Source: Heterodera schachtii (lineage: Eukaryota; Nematoda; Chromadorea; Rhabditida; Heteroderidae). From it: a DNA stretch of 64,000 nucleotides. Shown here in pieces: positions 9,102 through 18,551 of this stretch. The position numbers were made by a program, and so were the translations under genes. The stretch spans positions 248,001-312,000 of the forward strand of contig SIJG01000045.1 in the NCBI GenBank assembly GCA_023374025.1, written 5' to 3'. The notes beneath the pieces are model-generated. The model saw nothing but the letters and a program-made list of their open reading frames with translations. It ran no database searches and was not told where the DNA came from. Position 1 is the stretch's first letter; each line of letters starts with the position of its first letter.

Positions 9102-9285
9102 TGTTGTGTCTTTGTAAAATCTTTATTTTTACACAAAAAATAATTAAAATGAAAAAGAAATGAGAAGTGATGAGAGGAGTCGGAGGAAAAATGAGTTTGA
9201 ATAAATGAATGGGAGAAGAGACGAGGGAGAGAAGAAGTGACGGGTATTTATGCACTTGGTCTGTGGGAGGGCATTATTGATTGGG
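9102..9285 (-). repeat. Right (5') LTR of element 2, missing its U3 part
   Basis: The inner end is intact (minus strand ...GACACAACA before the PBS). The outer end stops at 9285 after the segment shared with 5038-5112. The U3-like 80 bp found at 5113-5193 is absent. The copy thus looks like R plus U5. Confidence 0.75.
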
Positions 9286-9459
9286 CAAATTACTAGGAAA
9301 ATATATCTAGAAAACACAAATATACAAATGAATATAAAAAGGCATTGGCAAAGAATGCGAAAAAAATTTCTTTCAATAATTATAATCAATGCTATTAAAA
9401 AAAGTATTAAAGTAATAAACAAATTTCAAATACAATAATTTTAACAAGTAATAATTATT

Positions 9460-10122
9460 AACGAGCAGTGGGCGCCGCTTCACGGCGGTAACTGCTCTTT
9501 TCAGGTATTAAAAATTCAATAATAGTTTATAGTTGACAACTTAAAAAATGACTGATTTCTACCGTATTTCAAGGGAAAATGATGAAAATTGATCATTTTT
9601 ATGATATTCAATTTTCACGTGCTCTTGCTCTGCGGGTATTAGTCGTATACGCATCACCCCAACGGTAATTCGGTAGAGAATTTTGTGCTCTTAATTAAAT
9701 CAGTAGTTTTTAAACCAACAAATATATTTACATAATTCAAAAAATGAATTTTATAAATTAAACATTACATTACATTTTTGTATGCTAAAGCGAAAATTAA
9801 AACAAAAAAGCCTTGTGAAATGTAAAAAACATAATTTTTAAAAAAGGGATAAAATCATTCGAGAATGATCATTTTAAAGGTGACTAATTAGTTTCATTTT
9901 TAAGAGTATGTGTGGGTGGGATGAGGATTTTCAGATTAATTTCTAATATATAGAAATATTATTAACTTTTATTTACAAAGGATTAGATTATTCTACTGAA
10001 ATAAATTAATTAAATATTTAAATTTAAAAAAATATATAATTTATTTCGGTTATAGTTCGTGCAAATTACATAAAAAAATATATGCAAAATATTGCAAATT
10101 TTATCTCGACTCACTGCTCGTT
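9460..10122. mobile_element. Possible MITE bounded by an 11-bp inverted repeat
   Basis: AACGAGCAGTG at 9460-9470 and CACTGCTCGTT at 10112-10122 are perfect inverted repeats. The left end continues into a GC-rich hairpin (9463-9497, GAGCAGT...ACTGCTC). The interior is AT-rich with no gene. No convincing target-site duplication is visible, so the call is tentative. Confidence 0.35.
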
Positions 10123-10338
10123 TTTTCAGGGTTGGAACACAGGTAATTTTAAATTTATGTAATAAATATTTTATTTCATGAATTTCTTTTTTATTTGCAT
10201 TCTTCTCAACCTTAATGAACAAAATCTATTACAATTTAGTCAATTTTAAATTTTAATTAAAATTTAAATAAATCAACATAAATTAATTTACGCATTAAAT
10301 TAGATTAAAGCAATTACCTTTTGTTTTAAAAAAGTAAT

Positions 10339-10718
10339 TTAATATGTATATAATTTTGTCCCAGAGAAAAGTGTCTGATAAGGGATCAATGTTTTTAATA
10401 GAATTGCCGATCCTCCGCCCTTTTTTTCTGTTCGGTTTGCATAAACAATTTGGTATTGACCATTTAGTGTAAGTTCCGCTTCTACCGTATTTCTGGAGTT
10501 TAACCAGGTCTCATTGATTATAATTATTGATGGGTCATATTTTTGGATTAAATGTTCTAAATCAGCTATTTTATTTGTTATCGATCGGGCATTTATTAAA
10601 AGGCAAGAAATCCAGGGATTGTTTTTTACTGTTCTTTTTTTTCGGTTGGTTTGCTCGCGTGTCCCTAGCGAGTTCTGAGCGGATGGGGGTTTTTCAGGGA
10701 CCTGATTTCCAAATCAAC
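10339..10718 (-). pseudogene. LINE ORF2 start: apurinic endonuclease domain fragment
   Basis: An open stretch on the minus strand reads NNPWISCLLINARSITNK, then HLIQKYDPSIIIINETWLNS and TEKKGGGSAILLK. These are the N-terminal motifs of the AP-like endonuclease of CR1/jockey-type LINEs: the INARS strand, the ETW with catalytic Glu, and the GGG..I strand. The frame ends at 10339 in AT-rich sequence. The rest of the endonuclease and all of RT are missing, so the loss is at the 3' end, the opposite of the usual 5' truncation. No Met start is seen; it opens just after the ORF1 stop. Confidence 0.75.
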
Positions 10719-11370
10719 CACAAATATTTATATTCACCAGCGGCAATATTGGCCTGATAGGCTTGTTGCCGAAGGGAATATAAAATTTTGAGTTCGTTTT
10801 GGGTCATGTCCCTGCGGACTTTGATATGTTGGGGGACATTGGACAATTTTTTCACAGCATTACGGAAATTATAAATGAATTGTCACGTGAAAATTTGTCC
10901 GTAAATGGCACTTTTAAAATTCTGTCCCTTTTTACCCCTCCATCAGGCCGCGTCCTTGGGTGGCGATGAATGTCCTGCGACAGTTTGTCCTTGATACCGC
11001 ATTCTTCGGCAATTTGCTCCACCAGTGCCCGTTCGTCGATTATCCGGCAATTTCTCAATGACCGCACGATTTGCCTTCTCCCTCAGCTGCTCTGAGTTGA
11101 TGATGGCGTCGGTTATCATCCGCGACACGGCGCCAGTGCTAGCAAAAGGCGGCGGTTGACCCCATTGAAAATTGCCGTTTGTGGGGGTGGGCGCCGAAGT
11201 GGGGGAGGTGTTCTGGGGGTCACCAAATCGATGTCCATATCGATTCTCGCCCTCCACGATCCGCTCCACCAACCTTTCCAACTTTTCGAGCCGTTCGATG
11301 ATTGGGTTCAGTGTGGGATTCCCTGAACCTTCTAACAACTTTTCAAGCCGGTCAAGACGGGCGAGGATGC
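10694..11370 (-). pseudogene. LINE ORF1 with coiled coil and RNA-binding region
   Basis: From 11370 the minus strand gives ARLDRLEKLLEGSGNP and IIERLEKLERLVERIVEG, leucine-heptad coiled coil typical of ORF1 proteins. INSEQLREKANRAVIEKLPD and ERALVEQIAEECGIKDKL follow, then GGVKRDRILKVPFTDKFSRD. These resemble the RRM-like and C-terminal regions of CR1-group ORF1. It ends with VRRDMTQNELKILYSLRQQA. Two frame changes (near 11040 and 10870) break it. Stop at 10694-10696. Confidence 0.7.
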
Positions 11371-12997
11371 ACGATCCAACAACAAACTATGGAAACAATT
11401 CGGGATTGCCGACTCGCCCATGCCCATCATGCGGCGGCGAAAATCATTGGCGAACGGACTGTTGGTTTAAAGACGCCCGCTGTAACAAATGCGGACGTAC
11501 TGGTCATATTCCAAAGCATGCCGAAGCCGGCCAACAATCTAAGCAACTTCTTGGCCGCCAAATCCAACAACGATGCACAAATTCAAACGGTGCGCATACA
11601 CACTCGATGCTTGGCCGTAAACGGTGTCAGCAATAAATGGTGGAGAATTACTGATTACGCTCATTTGGCACTCACACGGGAAAAATTGGGCAAACCACAA
11701 CTCAGCACCACTTCTGTCCGCGTTAAAAATTGCAATGAGAAATCATTTTTGCTTCAAGGCGTATTCAAATGCCAGGTCTCATACCTTGGCTGACCACCGA
11801 TGGAATTGACGGTTTATGTCAGCAGCCAAATCCAACATGATTTGCTGGGAATTCCGTGGATTAAAGCGCTAGAAATCATTCCAAAGTAAATTATGTTCCT
11901 AAACGAACTGACGACCATCAGCAGAATTCCAGCCGAGAAAACAATGGCAAAAATTTCTGATGCTGTATCACTGATCACGGCACTCAAATCACAATTTTCA
12001 AATGTTTTTGATCAGAATTTGGACACTGCACCAAATTCAAGGCGCACCTTATTATCAAAAAGGACGCACGGCCAATTTTCTGCAAGGCCTGGCCGATCCC
12101 TCATGGAGCCTTGGACGCAGTTAATGACGGAATAAATCGTCTGCTCGAAATTGGTGCCATTAAACCAATCGAATCAGCCATTGGGCGGCGCCAATTCTGG
12201 CCGTAAAGAAAAAGAACGGAAATAACTCCAACTCGAATTGTCGGAAGAGTCCAAAAATCTCTGTGTTATCAACAAGCACCAAGGACTTTTACAGTATCAA
12301 CGTTTGACATTCGCTGTAAAAACAGCACCTCCAATTTTTCAAAGTCTTATGGACAAAATAATCGCGCCGATTCCTGGTGCCTTTGTCTACTTGGACGACG
12401 CAATAATTGGCAACCAAACATTGGAAGAGCACATCAACTATTTTTCAAGTTTTCAACAAAATTCGAGAGTACGGACTTCGCATTCAATTGGAAAAGTGCA
12501 CCTTTATGGAACCCCAAACGCTTTTTCTTGGCCATATAATTTCCGTAAAGGGAATTCAAACAGACCCATCAAGGCCGAGGCCATCCAACAGATGCCGGCA
12601 CTACACGACAAGTCGACACTCCGATCATTTCTTGGAGCACTGACATATTACGGCAAATTCACCAAAGAAATGCGAGAGCAACGAAGCCCATGGATAAATT
12701 GCTGAAAAACGAAGTAAAATGGGAATGGAGTCATCAACAACAGGAGGTATCCGAAAAGGCAAAAGGAATAATGTTGTCCGACCTCCAGACAAATCAGAAC
12801 GTGTCGTTGAACACGCGTCGTGCATATTCACAGCGGCACAAAAGAATTATAGCCAAATTGAAAAGGAGGCACTCCGTTTGGGCTTGCAGTTCAAAAATTT
12901 CACCGAAATTATGAGTTCTACATTCATTCGCTATGTGAACACAACCGCATTTGGAAATGTCGACGTTTTGTCCGAGCTCATCGCCACGGTCAAATGA
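11371..12997 (+). mobile_element. Element 4: gypsy fragment related to element 3, heavily deleted
   Basis: The plus strand starts inside gag just before two knuckles (CPSCGGENHWRTDC; CNKCGRTGHIPKHA, whose last Cys is lost to a frame change). The following CLAVNGVSNKWWRI and LLGIPWIKALEIIPK match element 3. The protease active site is missing between WWRI and LGKPQL. RT keeps the region before motif A, then jumps near 12230 to LELSEESKNLCVINKHQGL, so the first catalytic Asp is gone. VYLDD and the thumb are present (12380-12600) in two frames. RNase H keeps KNYSQIEKEAL and a tail, with two more gaps. No LTRs are seen. Confidence 0.8.
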
Positions 12998-14504
12998 TAA
13001 TTACGAAAACTATGATAATATCTTAAAAGCGGAATCTTTAAATGGTTTATTTTTGTTTGTTTTACTCTGTCATTCTATTTCTTTGATATAATTTTAAGAT
13101 AAATTTAATTAATATGGTTTTTGTATTCTTTTCTTTCTTCCTGACTTCTTTATTCTATTAAATTAGCTAATTTAACATTAAAAAAATCGAAGTCATGTAA
13201 TGTGTATTAAAATACAATTTAATAGAGAGAGAATTAAAATTATAGTCAAACTTGTTCAGCCAACATTACGATATTCCGCTGCATGCAATTGTCATTTTAT
13301 CTAATTGATTAAGCGGAATATTATTTATTTATTGGGGGAAAATATTTATTTTCTAAAAACGGTGTTTGCATTAATCATTGTTTTTGCTGCGGTATTTAAA
13401 ACAATATAAAATTTATAATTATTCCTTAATACATTTGCTTTAGTTAATAGAATTTAAACTTGTTAAATTAATCTTGGAACTTAATAACGAACCATGCAAT
13501 TTTTAAAAATACACACTTAATGGAAAAATTTACAAAAATACAGCACTCAAATTTTTTACTTGAGAAAATTTGGAGTTAAAAATTAAAATTTTCAAAGAAA
13601 ATACTAGAAAGAAGTGTAACCTCATTTGTAACAGCAAGCTAGTGAATTTAAAAAATTTTGCTCGAATTTGGGCGAAAATTATTTCACTATTCGTCATTAT
13701 TTCGGACTTTTCGCCAATATTTTGGCCACTATTTTTGGCATTTTTTTTGTCACAATTGAGTGAATTATTTTGGGATTTTTTGGCACTAAATTCCGAGCCC
13801 TATTTATTAATCAAAAATCTTCATTGTACTAGTTCGTTTTTTTTTTGTTTTTCCAAATATTCCATAGTTATGCTATTTTCTTTAATTGTAAACCAATATT
13901 TTTGTTTGCTATTTTTTATATTTATTATTATATTTTACATTTACAATTATATGCGTCAAACCGAAAATATGTAAATATTTATTGATATTAAATTAAAAAG
14001 TTCAACGAATTCCGATGTTTAAAAAGTTGCTTTTTCTAGTTAGATTAAGTTATCACGGAATCCAGCTTTCATAGTGTCTTACACTGTGTGCGCATGAATT
14101 ATAAATTGCAGATATTCGATAAATTTTTGAGATATTCAGATATTATGTTCTGCATGATAAAAAACTAAATACCTATTAAAAGAAAGCGTTAATTATTTAA
14201 TATAATTAAATATAAGGTTATTTTATTTTTTAAATTAATTTTATTCAAAGCAAACAGCCTCTCGCTTTCAGTTAATATTTATTCCTTTATAATAATGGTA
14301 TGAGAATTGTATATTCAAATGAAATAATAATTAGAAAAATAAATATAGTAATTTTTATTAACAACTCACTCTCGGAATTAAGAAAGTAAATTGACGAACT
14401 TCGGGTGAGCGAAATTTCGCGCTTTATTCTGATTATTTTCAATTTATTTGAAAAATTTTTTTTATTATTATATTTTCAATTTTCTCTTTTATGAATTCAA
14501 TTTT
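12998..14504. other. AT-rich spacer
   Basis: No gene is supported. A 134-codon hydrophobic frame at 13570-13974 is low-complexity and has no recognisable motif. Confidence 0.6.
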
Positions 14505-14508
14505 ATAT

Positions 14509-14789
14509 TGTTGTGTATTCACTACAACAATAAAAATGTTTGGTTTTTAACCAAAGCCAAATGTTGTCCAATAAATAAATAAATAATTTATTAAACAAAT
14601 AAATACGGAGGACAGCGGAAATAAAATTAAATAATGAAATGGTGGAATGACTGGGAGAATGCCAGAATGCCCGGAGTGGGGGAAAGGGAGACATATTTAT
14701 GGGGCTGGTCAAGGGGGCAGAGGGAGAGACAATGGGAGAGGGAAAGAAGGGAAAAATATAATCGATAATTGGTGCTCCATTATCCAACA
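14509..14789 (-). repeat. 3' LTR of element 3
   Basis: 281 bp, TG...CA ends with a 5-bp terminal inverted repeat TGTTG/CAACA. A polypurine tract (AAAGAAGGGAGG on the minus strand) directly precedes it at 14790-14801. Confidence 0.85.
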
Positions 14790-14801
14790 CCTCCCTTCTT
14801 T
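14790..14801 (-). other. Polypurine tract of element 3
   Basis: Minus-strand AAAGAAGGGAGG abuts the TG start of the LTR, as in elements 1 and 2. Confidence 0.7.
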
Positions 14802-14824
14802 GGAAAAGTCCCTCCTGCGCGAGA

Positions 14825-15500
14825 TCATGGCCGGACGATGTCGTACTTCGGCTTTGACGGGTCCATGTCCAATCGCTGAGGTCCCGTCTTGGCGCGTGCT
14901 GATCTTCGCGGCGCATCTTGACTTTGGCCAACTGGAGATTTGGCTTTTTGAATCTCCTTAACGGGGGTCCGCTTTTGTTGGTCCCCAGCCAAAATATTTC
15001 CATTTTGTTGGCCAATTTCTGGTGTCTCCAATTCCATTGGGAAACGGCGGCGAATTTGGTTGGCAAGGCGGTGGACTGCGCAACGGAGCGTCGGAACGTC
15101 GACTCGATAAGTCGGAGAGTTGCCAACTCTCTCGATGATCGTCGCAGGCAACCAATTTGCCTTATTGCCTTTCAAATTCCAAATGAAAACTGTCTCGCCA
15201 TTTTGGAATTTGGTTGGTTTGGCGCCATATTTCTTGTCGTGAAAATTTCCAAAATTTTTCGAATTGACTGGTGGCATTTTCTTGTGCTTCGTTGGCACCG
15301 AATTGGTGATTTGCGAAGAATTTGGAAACATAAGTTCCTTTGGAATGATTTCCAATTCTTCGATCCAAGGCATTCCGAGCAAATCCTGGTGGATTTCGTC
15401 GCTCACGTACGCAATCAGTTTCGCTGTTCGTCCATTGTACGAAACTTGGCATTTGAATTTGCCTTTGATCGCATTTTTCCATCCCATTGATTTGGGTGAC
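14825..15500 (-). pseudogene. Protease remnant fused to integrase C-terminus in element 3
   Basis: One open frame reads FKCQVSYNGRTAKLIAYVSD and DLLGMPWIEELEIIPKELMF (C-terminal half of the protease region, matching element 4). It then passes to KKYGAKPTKFQNGETVFIWN and ANWLPATIIERVGNSPTYRV, the integrase C-terminal module, and ends with a basic PRRSARAKTGPQRL tail. The protease active site, RT, RNase H and integrase core are missing between these parts. The frame upstream of 15500 overlaps gag in another register. Whether it is translated is unknown. Confidence 0.75.
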
Positions 15501-16541
15501 AATTCTCCACCATTTGTTGCTGCTTCCTTGAATAGCCATACATGTTGGCTGAAGCGAAACGGTGTGAATGTGCATGTCATTCCCAGAATTTGTGGCCACG
15601 GCACGAACACGTCGGGTTTCTGTGCCGTTTTTGCATCTTTTTGCGATGTGGCCGATTCGTCCGCACTTTTCGCACGTCGAATTTTTGAACCAGCAGTCTT
15701 TTTGCCAATGATTTTTGCCTCCACATGAATAGCAGGGCTGATCAGGCAGGTACACTTCCTTTTCAATTGCCGTTGAATTATTCGGCTGGAAATGTCCTTT
15801 CTGGCTTTGCTGTGGCCTTGATTTGGACTTCTGCTTGTCCCGGATTTGCTGCGGTTTGGCTCGGATGGCACTGGTGCTGCAGGGATTTGAGCCGAGGGAG
15901 AGCGCGCTTTCCTTTAGGATTTGGTATTTGCGGCACTCTTCTCCTAGCTCTTGCAGTGAGGTTGACCGTCCGCTCGTTCGACTGTCTTCCAGACGCTGGA
16001 GGCATTTTTGCCTCAGATCGGTGAATTCGTCCCGCAATGCAATGACCAGAATCATGCATTTGAGCTCCTCCTTGCTCAGCGAAAGATCGGCATTTTCGCA
16101 GGACGAGTTGATCAATGCGATCAAACTTTGCACGTCCTGATGCGCGTCTTGACGAATTTGAAAACAGTCGAAACGGCGGAGAAACAATGATCGGGTTTCT
16201 CCGAATAATTGTTTCAATTTCGCGGTCGTCTCGTCCCAGTTGAAGTCGTTCTGCGACTTTGGTGCGATGCTGTCGATGTACCGCTTGTACTCCGCTTCGC
16301 CCAATTTGCCAATCAATAGCTGCACTTTGGACTGGTCGCTGAGTGCGTGTCCGTCCTGGGCGATGATCTGCCCGTAGCGCTTGAGCCAAACGTTGAATGT
16401 ATGCCCTAACTCAGGGTCATAATCAAATGTTGAAAGGCGAGCATCGATTGATGTCGCTAATGCAGCAGAACTATTGCTTTGTTCCGCTGATGCCTTCAAA
16501 ACAGCCTCCAAAATCAGTTTAAGCTGATTGGGGTCCATCAA
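15450..16541 (-). CDS. Gag of element 3
   Basis: The frame opens at 16541 (or the second Met at 16538). Residues 1-200 hold the capsid-like domain (GHTFNVWLKRYGQIIAQDGH, FLRRFDCFQIRQDAHQDV), which aligns by eye with the element 2 gag. A basic Gln/Ser-rich linker and two zinc knuckles, CYSCGGKNHWQKDC and CEKCGRIGHIAKRC, follow. After SNKWWRI the frame leaves family-like sequence at about 15500 and runs on to 15162 over the shadow of the fused tail. Capsid and nucleocapsid look intact, so this product could still package RNA. Confidence 0.83.
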
Positions 16542-16550
16542 ATTTGGTGA

Positions 16551-16870
16551 TTAGCCAACCGGCTTTTGTCGAATTTGTCGAGCCGACCCGGCTTTTGTCG
16601 AATTTTATCGAGCCGACCCGGCTTTAGAAGAATAAGCAGTTCTTTGTCTGCTTTTTGACGGAATTGACGAGCCAACCCGGCTTTTGTCGAATTTTGATGA
16701 GCCGACCCGGCTTTTGATGAATTTGGAGAGCCGACTCGGCTTTTGACGCCTAGCAGTTTCTTTGACTGCTTTTTGAAGAATGTGCTTTGCCGTCCCGGCT
16801 TTTAAAACAATTCACAGCCAATCCGGCTTTTCGGTGAAATTGTTTGCCGTCTCGGCTTTTGGTCCTGAAA
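16551..16870 (-). repeat. Hairpin array in the 5' leader of element 3
   Basis: Eight or nine short hairpins of the form AGCCG-ACC-CGGCT, with variants AGCCAACCGGCT and TGCCGTCCCGGC, recur roughly every 30 bp, separated by TTTGTCGAATTTTGA-like spacers. Two further AGCAG...CTGCT hairpins are interspersed. The array fills the leader between PBS and gag, the same place as the unrelated array in element 1. Confidence 0.78.
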
Positions 16871-16924
16871 ACAAAATTTGATGCCCTTTTTCTCACCCGA
16901 AGATGTAGAGCAGGTCCTTGTTTG

Positions 16925-16935
16925 TGACTGCGCCA
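16925..16935 (-). other. Primer-binding site of element 3
   Basis: Minus-strand TGGCGCAGTCA (extending to CAC), 3 bp inside the 5' LTR edge, is the same as in elements 1 and 2. Confidence 0.8.
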
Positions 16936-16938
16936 AAT

Positions 16939-17223
16939 TGTTGTGTATTCACTACAACAATAAAAATGTTTGGTTTTTAACCAAAGCCAAATGTTGTCCA
17001 ATAAATAAATAAATAATTTATTAAACAAATAAATACGGAGGACAGCAGGAAATAAATAAATTAAATAATGAAATGGTGGAATGACTGGGAGAATGCCAGA
17101 ATGCCCGGAGTGGGGGAAAGGGAGACATATTTATGGGGCTGGTCAAGGGGGCAGAGGGAGAGACAATGGGAGAGGGAAAGAAGGGAAAAATATAATCGAT
17201 AATTGGTGCTCCATTATCCAACA
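16939..17223 (-). repeat. 5' LTR of element 3
   Basis: 285 bp, matching 14509-14789 with a 4-bp length difference. The outer edge is fixed by loss of similarity at 17223/17224. Confidence 0.87.
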
Positions 17224-17227
17224 ATAT

Positions 17228-18404
17228 TTATGATATAAATTAATTTACTGTTAATATTTTGAATTAATTCTTCTAAAAATGACTGTATCGGTTATAAATT
17301 TTGCGTATATTAGCTCATGGACATAAACATCCACTTTTTATATTATTGTAATGATAAGCAATTCCATTTTAAATGAAATATTAAATTATTTATTATTTAA
17401 ATATTTTAAGAATATTCCTAATGATTACGGTTCGAGTTTTGAGTATGCGATGTGTCGGAAAATCACGACCAATGCTCGAAATTTCACCTATTGGCAGAAG
17501 ATATAAAGCATTCAAGCCCTTCTGAAAATTTGCAGTAATGGTCGCACCCAGTTTAAGCTGTTTTAACGATGCCTACTATTATCACCATAAATAGCATTTT
17601 TGACAAATTAAGGGTGGCGATTTGAGATTTTATGTAATAATCTTTATATGATATATGTTGATGACATAAATCAGAATGTTAATGAATCATAATTATGAAA
17701 ATGAAAAATACTAATGCTTAAAAATATAAAATGGATCAAAAAATAAACAAACTCAATTTATTAAAATTGAAAAATTAACTTAAATAAAATTAATGTTGAA
17801 AGGATAGAATTATTGTATTGCATTAAAAGACCATTTATTCAACAGCCTTGAGAACATTTGTTTTTTGTATTAAAATAAAATTATCTAAGAAAAATTTTAA
17901 ATAATACATTTCATTGGTCTTAAAAGGCGTAGAACGTCACATCAACTGTCATCCAACAAGGACTCCAGACTTGAAATTCATAACTTTATCATATAAAATA
18001 AATTAATTTACTTTGTAATAAGACAAAATTGAATGTTAAGATTTAAAGATATTAATAATTTTAGGATTAAATTATATATAACAAAAATTTTAATTATTAA
18101 TTCGAATATTTACTCATAAGCTTTTAATGAGAAAATATACAAATTTGGTCCTTTTAATCTAGATAAAAATATAAAAGTCAAACAAAGTAGAAAATGTCTT
18201 AATACTTATAAATATAAAAACGTAAAAAATGTTTGAATTTAATACCGGATATTCCAATGTAATTTAAACATAGTTCAATTAATAAAAAATAAAAGTTACT
18301 TTTTTGCTAAAACATTAATAATTAAAAATTCTAAATTTTATCCTTATTTTGGTTTTAGTAGGAGAACCCTTTCTATATTAAATATTGTGAAACTTAATTT
18401 AAAA
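17228..18404. other. AT-rich spacer
   Basis: No gene, repeat family or RNA is recognised. Positions 17420-17590 are slightly richer in GC but have no useful frame. Confidence 0.6.
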
Positions 18405-18551
18405 ATGGTCTATGATAAACTCATACGAATAAAAACAAAACAATACAACGGCTACTGTGCATATTGCCACAACGAATCGAACTGTCCGATGTGTCCTGGT
18501 TGTCAGAGTTCAAAAAGAAAAATACAAAATTATATAACAATTCTAAAATAA
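18405..18551 (+). CDS. Possible 48-residue Cys-rich protein or last exon
   Basis: An open frame from ATG at 18405 to TAA at 18549-18551 encodes 48 residues with YCAYCHNESNCPMCPGCQ in the middle: six Cys in CX2C pairs, as in zinc-binding modules. A basic SSKRK follows. The composition is unlike the surrounding AT-rich sequence. It could instead be a terminal exon, since an acceptor-like TTTTAG lies about 45 bp upstream. Function unknown. Confidence 0.4.
   Translation: MVYDKLIRIKTKQYNGYCAYCHNESNCPMCPGCQSSKRKIQNYITILK

Larger units (their letters stand above)
5038..9285 (-). mobile_element. Element 2: Ty3/gypsy-like element with several internal deletions
   Basis: The minus strand reads truncated 5' LTR, PBS, gag-protease frame, RT (YMDD), RNase H, integrase zinc finger, part of the integrase core, integrase C-terminus, polypurine tract, truncated 3' LTR. 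Long frames survive, but conserved segments are missing in the RT thumb, the start of RNase H and the integrase core around the first catalytic Asp. Each gap is about 45-70 residues judged from what the family normally holds. The outer ends of the two LTRs are complementary in what they lack. The element is non-functional. Confidence 0.87.
14505..17227 (-). mobile_element. Element 3: gag-bearing non-autonomous gypsy-type element
   Basis: LTRs at 14509-14789 and 16939-17223 are nearly identical (one 4-bp length difference in a TAAA-rich spot). They start TGTTGG and end CAACA on the minus strand. The candidate target duplication ATAT flanks both ends (14505-14508, 17224-17227). It is short and AT-only, so it is weak evidence. 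Inside are PBS, hairpin leader, gag with two zinc knuckles, and a tail of protease remnant joined to integrase C-terminus. RT, RNase H and the integrase core are absent. Young LTRs with no polymerase suggest mobilisation in trans. Confidence 0.87.

Noticed and set aside
13570..13974. 134-codon hydrophobic plus-strand frame
   Set aside because: Low-complexity Phe/Ile/Leu composition as expected from T-rich DNA, with no motif, splice or homology support.
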